Origin: Cruorifilaria tuberocauda
Taxonomy: Eukaryota; Nematoda; Chromadorea; Rhabditida; Onchocercidae
DNA length: 11,334 nucleotides
Assembly: GCA_013365365.1 (NCBI GenBank)
Contig: JABVXU010001045.1
Coordinates: 1 to 11,334, forward strand
Direction of reading: 5' to 3'
The notes beneath the pieces are model-generated. The model was given only the letters and a program-made list of their open reading frames with translations, searched no databases and had not been told where the DNA came from. Of the stretch, positions 8,201-11,334 are shown one piece after another (within the stretch, counting starts at the first letter, position 1; each line of letters starts with the position of its first letter). A program made the position numbers and the translations under genes.

Positions 8201-9406
8201 GGTATTCGATTGAAAGGTATAATTTTGCCAACTTTGACACTTCTGCCACTCCTTCAACTTCAACAACAATTGGAGAAGAAAATGCATGGAAAATAACTGA
8301 AACAAATTCAACTGATACCATATCAAATTCATTATTCAACAAGAAGAAACAATTTTTCAATTATCGCCGTTCACCTTCTCGAAAAATCGATCGTACTTTA
8401 GATTACGGTAAGATAATACGGTAAGATAATTAGGAATCGATTTCGATCAGTTCGATCGAACAGAATATTTGATTGAATCAATCAGCATATATAGATATAG
8501 ATTTATTTGATCATGAAGCGGAATAATTGATCAAACAGAAAATCAATATATCATATTTTATATGATACAAAATTTACTGCCTGATATGATATGAAGAAAA
8601 AATTGAAATTTATTTCAAGCGGAATATTTAATTCGTATTTTTATTATATTTGATCTGATTTGAAAATTATTGGGATTTTGGAATATTTCACTTCGTTTTT
8701 TGGCAGGGATATTTTATAATTTGTATTATTCTTTTATTAATTATTTATTATACGTTAGCCGATGTAGCAATATTTAGCATTGATTTACGTGATATAGATT
8801 TGACTTTTGGGAAAGTTTGCGCTCCTCAATTAATTCGTTATGGAAGAAATGAAAGTTTTGCATATATTTTCTTTTAGTATTATAGATGTTATTACTGTTA
8901 CAGACAAAAAATAAACTAACAAACACATTGATATATAGATATCGATTTACACAGAAGGGTTAAATTGAAAATTTTCTGTCCCAAGTTTTTTATTTAGGAC
9001 AAAAGTAATAAGTAAATTAATAAAAATATTGATTTATATCGATTTATTGAAGGTGAATGTTTAAAAATTTTCGATTTTAGATTTATTTATTTAGAATAAA
9101 AAATTCTAAAAGATTTTCAATGAAAAACTGAAGATTAATTAAATTAGATAAATCATTATCCAATGCATGATTATAATAAAAGCTTTATAGTGGTATTTTT
9201 GTGTGTTTCTGTATAATTTTAGGCTATTTTTCAAATTTTAGCTCAATTTTTGTTTATAAAATTTTAAATTTAAATAAAATTTTGGTTAATTTCTAAAATT
9301 TCGAAGTTTTCTAGTGGAAGAAAATACATTCCTGGAATCAGATCCAACCGTTGAAATAGCATTCGACAATGATGATAGTATGATGAGTGTTTCCAAAAGT
9401 TGGTGA
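792..9406 (+). CDS. Secreted cysteine-rich nematode protein (CPG4/DUF19-like), seven exons
   Basis: Join of 792-855, 3507-3637, 4687-4880, 5366-5559, 7366-7422, 8198-8407 and 9315-9406, which gives 942 nt, 313 residues and a TGA stop. Every intron is GT-AG and every junction is phase-consistent. Residues 1-21 look like a signal peptide (hydrophobic core 4-14). Residues 29-190 hold twelve cysteines (29, 41, 78, 88, 97, 114, 127, 138, 155, 164, 173, 190), probably six disulfides. Residues about 214-260 are a Ser/Thr/Asn-rich linker with an NST sequon at 250, then a basic patch at 262-276 and an acidic tail. The cysteine pattern resembles nematode-restricted extracellular domains (chondroitin proteoglycan 4 or T20D4.11/DUF19 type). 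I cannot choose between these by eye, and the molecular role is unknown. A secreted or surface protein is inferred. Optional exons and continuation into the second domain downstream are described separately. Confidence 0.8.
996..1124. repeat. AGTATAAA short tandem repeat in intron 1
   Basis: Roughly a dozen imperfect copies of an 8-9 bp unit (AGTATAAA, AGGTATAAA) run in direct orientation inside intron 1. No coding signal is seen. Confidence 0.85.
1435..1764. repeat. Diverged ~130-bp direct duplication in intron 1
   Basis: Copy 1 (about 1435-1578) and copy 2 (about 1619-1744) share AATATTTTAATTC, AATCGGAAAT, GCTAACAAATAG, TTTATCAGCTTATCCTATA and ATTTATCAGTTATTTAA in the same order. Copy 1 carries an extra ~27 nt in the middle. 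A short third echo of the end motif sits at 1745-1764. The divergence suggests an old local duplication. Confidence 0.8.
1765..2663. other. AT-rich intron 1 interior, nothing coding
   Basis: This part of intron 1 has many T and A homopolymer runs. A 10-bp tandem pair, CTGTGATCAC twice at 1841-1860, includes the palindrome GTGATCAC. I see no exon-like segment on either strand. The 62-codon frame starting at 2368 is a Phe/Leu artefact of poly-T. Confidence 0.6.
2664..3240. repeat. Minisatellite with higher-order structure (intron 1)
   Basis: About 580 bp of imperfect tandem units built from GATAATAAT, ATGAAGTGATA and ACTAGTA blocks, with a basic period of about 20-25 bp. ACTAGT recurs at 2757, 2903, 2953 and 3074. 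Blocks of about 100 bp starting at 2757, 2953 and 3074 repeat the same order of variants, so there is a higher-order unit. On the minus strand the array stays open for 162 codons of mostly Tyr, His, Ile and Ser. This is a translation artefact of the repeat, not a gene. Confidence 0.9.
3507..3637 (+). CDS. Exon 2: first two cysteines of the domain
   Basis: The acceptor TTTGCAG ends at 3506. The exon completes the phase-1 codon from exon 1 and reads residues 22-65, with Cys29, Cys41 and the segment CLRPWLDLWEMI. It stops in phase 0 at the donor GTTGTT at 3638, inside a run of five GTT triplets, where any of the five would keep the frame. If unspliced, translation would stop within a few codons of this junction. 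The segment aligns well with the downstream second domain, which supports it strongly. Confidence 0.82.
3705..3986. repeat. Diverged direct duplication in intron 2
   Basis: Positions 3705-3776 and 3899-3986 both read ATTCATTTCAAAATAATTTA, then GTTTAA, GAACCGGAAATGATT, a GGAAAAAAAA run and GCATTAAAAT. Copy 2 has about 16 extra bases in the middle. The copies are separated by ~120 bp. The remainder of intron 2 up to 4686 is AT-rich with no coding signal. Confidence 0.85.
4085..4162. repeat. AATACGTRAAAA short repeat in intron 2
   Basis: Four copies of AATACGTRAAAA start at 4085, 4101, 4126 and 4150, with variable spacers. The open minus-strand frame across it is poly-Phe-rich and not gene-like. 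Confidence 0.75.
4687..4880 (+). CDS. Exon 3: cysteines 3-7 of the domain
   Basis: The acceptor TCTTACAG ends at 4686 and only phase 0 stays open, matching the end of exon 2. The exon encodes residues 66-129 with Cys78, 88, 97, 114 and 127, including NMRYYCGKKAKLAFEKFDCL. It ends in phase 2 at a good donor, GTAATA, at 4881. Internal GTs at 4786 and 4813 could act as donors, but using them would delete Cys114 and Cys127. Those two align with the second domain, so I take 4880 as the end. Confidence 0.83.
4891..5000. repeat. 13-bp tandem array beside the intron 3 donor
   Basis: Copies of TTTACCTATTTTG begin at 4891, 4904, 4917, 4930, 4943, 4956, 4969 and 4982, plus a partial copy at 4995. The first and fourth carry G for A at one position and the last two full copies are diverged. 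The array starts only ten bases after the exon 3 donor. Confidence 0.95.
5231..5297. repeat. AAT trinucleotide microsatellite (intron 3)
   Basis: About fourteen TAA/AAT triplets up to 5272, a short TTGAT interruption, then about seven more. It lies less than 70 bp upstream of the exon 4 acceptor, so its length may vary without touching the exon. Confidence 0.95.
5366..5559 (+). CDS. Exon 4: cysteines 8-12 of the domain
   Basis: The acceptor ATTGTAG ends at 5365 and the first base completes a Ser codon left in phase 2 by exon 3. The exon encodes residues 131-194 with Cys138, 155, 164, 173 and 190 and no stop, and its GC content is well above the flanks. It ends in phase 1 at the donor GTCAAC at 5560. 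An ATG-initiated frame starts at 5346, but the codons before 5366 fit better as intron, because the splice phase matches at 5366. Confidence 0.83.
5614..5864 (-). pseudogene. purD: purD fragment (GARS C-terminal domain), probable nuclear Wolbachia transfer
   Basis: On the minus strand, 5864 down to 5673 is open for 64 codons. It contains KAVICVVIASKAYQGNY, a conserved-looking RGLDRI segment and ILVFHVGTKLDN. This matches from memory the end of phosphoribosylamine-glycine ligase, where bacterial proteins read like AVxVVLAxxGYPGxY and VFHAGTK. After a stop at 5670-5672, a frame-shifted piece at 5652-5614 reads SDNLISDDGKVLN, matching the segment that follows in PurD (GGRVLN-like). So this is a disabled fragment of the C-terminal domain lying in intron 4, antisense to the host gene. 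Filarial worms are known to lack de novo purine synthesis while their Wolbachia have it, so a Wolbachia origin is the natural inference. The upstream ATP-grasp part is absent. Confidence 0.75.
5874..5951. repeat. 32-bp near-perfect inverted repeat (hairpin), 14-nt loop
   Basis: The left arm 5874-5905 and right arm 5920-5951 are reverse complements with one mismatch. The loop 5906-5919 contains TTTTACCTTTTAGG. The arms are almost pure A/T. The hairpin begins ten bases from the edge of the purD-like fragment, so it may mark an insertion boundary, or be a small foldback element or part of the transferred bacterial segment. Confidence 0.9.
6007..6081 (+). CDS. Candidate cassette exon in intron 4 (phase 1-1)
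   Basis: After an acceptor-like ATTTACAG ending at 6006, 75 nt read without a stop as ELVQKSAKFAVTMNKTGEFT and EEAGK, then meet GTATAC at 6082. Both ends are phase 1, exactly what exon 4 and exon 5 need, so inclusion would add 25 residues without a frameshift. The composition is protein-like compared with its surroundings. Against it: the pyrimidine tract is poor and I recognise no family. An alternative acceptor at 5997 is also in frame. It could instead be transferred bacterial sequence next to the purD fragment. Confidence 0.4.
6082..6522. other. Intron 4 interior without a supported gene
   Basis: This is mostly AT-rich intron sequence. A short frame at 6437-6508 reads like protein on the plus strand but has no matching splice sites, so I do not call it. 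GCTCTTCGTT occurs twice, near 6397 and 6471. Confidence 0.5.
6523..6822. repeat. ACGT-rich imperfect tandem duplication in intron 4
   Basis: Two copies share ACGTAGAT, GATAAATCA, AGACGT, AGRTAAAATCA, ATCACGTCG and the ending GATTACGTNGTTCTTTGAGG, which occurs at 6691-6710 and 6794-6813. The first copy is longer because it contains further internal repeats of the AAACAAGAGATAAA type. Confidence 0.75.
7366..7422 (+). CDS. Exon 5: short linker exon
   Basis: A consensus TTTTCAG acceptor ends at 7365. In phase 1 the exon reads FIRNELPAALPVLDEESN, residues 196-213, right after the last cysteine-bearing exon. It ends in phase 1 at the donor GTCAGT at 7423. The other frames either stop or do not fit the neighbouring phases. 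Confidence 0.75.
7423..7721. other. Intron 5, first part, nothing coding
   Basis: AT-rich with poly-T and poly-A runs and a slightly GC-richer patch at 7495-7630 that is open on the minus strand for short stretches only. No acceptor and donor pair of matching phase is seen. Confidence 0.5.
7722..7904. repeat. ~62-75 bp tandem repeat, about 2.7 copies (intron 5)
   Basis: Copies start near 7722, 7797 and 7858. Each reads AAATGATCACTAAGGATTA, then GCATACCTGATAAA, then GATAACGATTAAGGATA, with copy-specific changes. The third copy is partial. Confidence 0.8.
7931..8030. repeat. ~50-bp tandem duplication (intron 5)
   Basis: Positions 7931-7980 and 7982-8030 share TTTAATAAT, then GGAAA, then TCATCAGGAAAG and ATTATAATTG. 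Intron sequence from 8031 to 8197 is AT-rich and otherwise featureless. Confidence 0.8.
8198..8407 (+). CDS. Exon 6: Ser/Thr-rich linker and basic patch
   Basis: The acceptor TTTTTAAAG ends at 8197. Read in phase 1 the exon encodes residues 215-283: a run of Ser, Thr and Pro (TSATPSTSTT), an NST N-glycosylation sequon, KKK, and a basic RRSPSRK segment that could be a proprotein cleavage region. It ends in phase 1 at GTAAGA at 8408. The high Ser/Thr density fits an O-glycosylated stalk. The donor itself is tandemly duplicated. Confidence 0.75.
8404..8430 (+). promoter_or_regulatory. Tandemly duplicated 5' splice site of exon 6
   Basis: TACGGTAAGATAA occurs twice head to tail (8404-8416 and 8417-8429), so the donor GTAAG is present at 8408 and again at 8421. 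Use of the second adds 13 nt and changes the exon end from phase 1 to phase 2. Confidence 0.85.
8759..8878 (+). CDS. Candidate alternative exon in intron 6
   Basis: After an acceptor-like ACGTTAG ending at 8758, a protein-like frame reads DVAIFSIDLRDIDLTFGKVC, then a segment around RYGRNE, and ends at TAG 8876-8878. It takes phase 1 from exon 6, so it could be an alternative last exon; AATAAA follows at 8910-8915. Alternatively a GTTTTG donor near 8850 would return phase 1 to exon 7. A second acceptor (ATTTAG, 8777) matches the phase 2 produced by the duplicated exon 6 donor. The same frame extends up to 8707 with a hydrophobic stretch behind a TTTTTTGGCAG acceptor, but the phase does not fit. 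No family is recognised. Confidence 0.4.
8910..8915 (+). terminator. Possible poly(A) signal AATAAA for the intron 6 exon
   Basis: AATAAA lies 32 nt after the TAG of the candidate alternative exon. In DNA this AT-rich the hexamer occurs often by chance, so the support is weak. Confidence 0.25.
8916..9314. other. Remainder of intron 6
   Basis: AT-rich sequence with ATCGATTTA motifs repeated near 8941 and 9040 and no convincing exon. It ends in the TTTCTAG acceptor of exon 7. Confidence 0.5.
9315..9406 (+). CDS. Exon 7: acidic C-terminal exon with stop
   Basis: The acceptor TTTTCTAG ends at 9314. In phase 1 the exon reads residues 285-313, with EENTFLESDPTVEIAFDNDD and a tail ending in SKSW before TGA at 9404-9406. 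The minus-strand frame across it is a shadow. An internal GT at 9399 (AAAA then GTTGGT) leaves phase 1 and would bypass the stop, letting this exon join the second domain. So it may be terminal or internal. Confidence 0.7.
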
Positions 9407-9429
9407 TTGTTGTAAATTGAAATTTATCA

Positions 9430-9530
9430 CAACTTTTTATCATGATTATCATATCCGTTTATCATAATCATATGTCATAATCATGACTTTTTTTAACTTT
9501 GTCATAACTTTATCATAATTATCACAATTT
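9430..9530. repeat. ATCAT/TCATAAT short repeat
   Basis: TATCAT, TCATAATCAT and GTCATAAC variants repeat about ten times just after the exon 7 stop. If exon 7 is terminal, this lies in its 3' untranslated region. Confidence 0.7.
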
Positions 9531-9535
9531 TTAAA

Positions 9536-9541
9536 AATAAA
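9536..9541 (+). terminator. Possible poly(A) signal AATAAA after exon 7
   Basis: AATAAA sits about 130 nt downstream of the TGA at 9404. It would give a 3' untranslated region of ordinary nematode length, but the base composition makes chance occurrence likely. Confidence 0.3.
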
Positions 9542-9798
9542 TCTACCATAATTTATCAAAAGAGTAAAACTAATTAGCTATTATTTAGCTAAAAATAAGT
9601 CTGAATACTCTTTGAATTCAAATTTTCATTTTGAACTTGTGCGAAATTTAAATAACAAGGGTTAAAGGATTAAAATCTCAACAGTAGTATTTAAAAATTT
9701 AACGCATTATGATAGCATTTGATACTAAAATCATTATCGATCATTAATTAACTAATTAATTAATTAACATAAACAAGTAATTACAAGTAAAGTTGCAG

Positions 9799-9865
9799 CT
9801 AAATCACTTTTGTGTACAGCTAAACAAGAGGAACAAATCGCTCAGTGTTATGCGCCAATGCTTGA
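9799..9865 (+). CDS. Domain 2 exon A: cysteines 1-2
   Basis: The acceptor GTTGCAG ends at 9798. The exon reads KSLLCTAKQEEQIAQCYAPM in phase 1 and stops in phase 2 at the donor GTTCGT at 9866. I chose this donor over the GTTTAA three bases on because the next exon is open only in phase 2, and joining here aligns without gaps to domain 1. A second acceptor at 9819 is in the same phase but would remove the first cysteine. Confidence 0.72.
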
Positions 9866-11158
9866 GTTCGTTTAAACAACTCTTACCTTATTGAATGAAA
9901 CTTTGCGCATAAATGGCGCAATTGTCGCTTCTATGTTAAAAATTAAAATTTCATTTCAAATATATTATTAAAATTTGGAAAAAAAACATTCCAATTAATA
10001 TTAACCTGTAGATAATAATAAATAATTAATTGACCTATAGAGTAAATTTAATATTTAATTAATTTCAGATTATGGAACAAAATACAAAATCGATATCGAC
10101 TTTTTAATAATATTTTATTACCTTTTTTAAATTATGAACCAAATGAATTAAGCGATTTATGCAATATCCTGGATACTATCTTCAGTAGTTGCTTAACAAC
10201 AAATCTTATCGATAACTGTCAAGATAACATTGTAAATTATCGTATTTTAATTACTTTTTAAATCCTTAGAAGTATAAGTATTAAGTAATTTTATCCAAAC
10301 TAATATTTCAAAAAGCAATGGTATAAAGTTGAAATTAATTACTTTTTAAATCTTCATTTTACTTTAGAAGTATAGATACTAAGTAAATAATTTCACCCGA
10401 GTTAATACTTCAAAAAGCAATGATAAATTTGAAATTAATTACTTTTTTAATCTTCATTTTATTATAGAAGTATAGGTACTAAGTAAATAATTTTATCCAC
10501 GTTAATACTTCAAAAAGCAATGATAAATTTAAAATTTAATTAATAAGTGGATAATATTGAATTGAAACCTTCACTTTACTCACAAATTATATCAGTCATT
10601 ATCTTGTGATAACGATTTGATAGGAGGAAAACATACTTTAATCATCAATACAAATGTAGCTTATCATTTCAAAGCCGAAGTAAATTTAAATTTAAGCTGT
10701 CCTAGCCATTTACTATAATGAATTCGTGTAAAAATTCATTATAAATGAATGATTTTAAAAATTAACAAGTAAGGAATTTCCACGTAGTTTACGCAAAAAT
10801 TATTGATATACTTTGGGGAGAGAAATTATACTTTAAAATCATAGCTCTATCATTTAGCTCGTTAATTTAAAAAATGAATAAGTTAATCAACTTAATTTAT
10901 AGGTTAATTAAGGTTAATTTAATTCTGTTGGCAGCTTCTTTAAGATTTCCATCATTCCTAAAATTAAGCACATATTTAGAAGTTTTATGATTTATTTTGA
11001 CTCAATCAAATCAATATCCAGTATATTAATCCATCATTTTAAATCTGCAGATGATGGAATTTGTGGATGAGCATTTTGCAGTAATTTGCATGAAAACAGG
11101 TGCTAAAAACTTATCCGAATCATTTACATGTCTTAGAAAAGTAATCGCTGAAAAAAAG
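9799..11158 (+). CDS. Second cysteine-rich (CPG4/DUF19-like) domain, 5' and 3' incomplete
   Basis: Join of 9799-9865, 10069-10231 and 11051-11158, continuing past the window. The product reads as the first half of the same domain found in the gene before it: seven cysteines whose spacings (36, 9, 8 and 16 residues between cysteines 2-3, 3-4, 4-5 and 5-6) equal those of domain 1. PMLELWNKI corresponds to PWLDLWEMI. Sequence identity is otherwise low, so the duplication is old, and the introns interrupt different positions. I find no initiator with a signal peptide between 9407 and 9798. The first acceptor takes phase 1, which exon 6, or exon 7 with its internal donor, can supply. The unit is therefore either the second half of the same gene or a tandem paralogue with an undetected first exon. 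Confidence 0.72.
10069..10231 (+). CDS. Domain 2 exon B: cysteines 3-5
   Basis: A consensus AATTTCAG acceptor ends at 10068. Only phase 2 stays open, giving LWNKIQNRYRLFNN, a segment around EPNELSDLCNILD and FSSCLTTNLIDNCQDNI. It ends in phase 0 at the donor GTAAAT at 10232, and unspliced reading stops soon after. Confidence 0.78.
10249..10536. repeat. Three tandem copies of a ~100-bp unit (intron)
   Basis: Copies begin at 10249, 10337 and 10437, each starting AATTACTTTTTWAATC and continuing AGAAGTATA, ACTAAGTAAATAA, then TTAATACTTCAAAAAGCAAT. The first copy is ~12 bp shorter. Copies 2 and 3 are the most alike. Confidence 0.92.
10537..11050. other. Rest of the intron between domain 2 exons B and C
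   Basis: AT-rich, with no exon-like segment of fitting phase. It ends in the TCTGCAG acceptor at 11050. Confidence 0.5.
11051..11158 (+). CDS. Domain 2 exon C: cysteines 6-7
   Basis: After the acceptor TCTGCAG the exon reads in phase 0 as MMEFVDEHFAVICMKTGAKN followed by a segment with SFTCLRK. This aligns with residues 102-137 of the first gene and has one extra residue between its two cysteines. The donor GTACTA at 11159 keeps phase 0. An earlier GTAATC at 11141 is also phase 0 and is closer to the intron position in domain 1, so the 3' end is uncertain by 18 nt. Confidence 0.72.
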
Positions 11159-11190
11159 GTACTAAATTTAGAATTGCTAATTTATGGTTT

Positions 11191-11320
11191 ATGATAATTT
11201 TTCGATAAATTTAATGATAAGAATTACATAATTGCCAATTTTATGATAACTTTTAGAGTTTGATAAGAATTTATAGTTATGATAACTTTTAGAGAAATTT
11301 AATGACAAGAATTACTGAAA
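11191..11320. repeat. ~40-50 bp tandem repeat at the window end
   Basis: ATGATAACTTTTAGAGAAATTTAATGATAAGAATTA-type units begin at 11191, 11242 and 11279, within the intron that follows domain 2 exon C. The array ends at about 11320, just before the window edge. Confidence 0.75.
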
Positions 11321-11334
11321 TTTATAATTAGAAA

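Noticed and set aside
9270..9452. 60-codon minus-strand frame
   Set aside because: It is a shadow of exon 7 and has no recognisable features.
9401..9798. ATG codons at about 9442, 9472, 9483 and 9709 as the start of the second unit
   Set aside because: None begins a hydrophobic leader and none meets a good phase-1 donor before a stop.

Overview
The window looks like nuclear DNA of a nematode, probably a filarial worm. It is very AT-rich and has no long open frames, but short, GC-richer, phase-compatible exons sit between AT-rich introns with GT donors and mostly TTTCAG/TTGCAG-like acceptors. A stretch in one intron that looks like Wolbachia purD supports a filarial host. That species-level inference comes from the sequence only; I could not search databases.

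The main content is a plus-strand split gene that a six-frame ORF scan misses. I assembled seven exons (792-855, 3507-3637, 4687-4880, 5366-5559, 7366-7422, 8198-8407, 9315-9406). Together they encode 313 residues: a signal peptide, one twelve-cysteine extracellular domain of the nematode CPG4/DUF19 type, a Ser/Thr-rich linker and an acidic tail ending in TGA. Further downstream, exons at 9799-9865, 10069-10231 and 11051-11158 encode the first half of a second copy of the same domain. Its cysteine spacing is nearly identical to that of the first, and it continues past the window end. No start codon with a signal peptide lies between the two units, and all junctions into the second unit are phase 1. 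The two may therefore be one two-domain gene with an alternative terminal exon at 9315-9406, rather than two tandem paralogues.

The introns hold the rest. Intron 1 (856-3506) has short-period repeats, a diverged direct duplication and a ~580-bp minisatellite. Intron 2 has a diverged duplication. Intron 3 has a 13-bp tandem array next to its 5' splice site and an AAT microsatellite. Intron 4 has a minus-strand fragment resembling the C-terminal domain of bacterial phosphoribosylamine-glycine ligase (PurD), probably a nuclear Wolbachia transfer, then a near-perfect 32-bp inverted repeat, then a candidate cassette exon. Intron 5 has two tandem-repeat blocks. Intron 6 has a duplicated 5' splice site and a candidate alternative exon. 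The introns of the second domain also carry ~100-bp and ~40-bp tandem repeats.

The first 791 bases contain no gene I can support. I see no tRNA, rRNA, CRISPR or intact mobile element.
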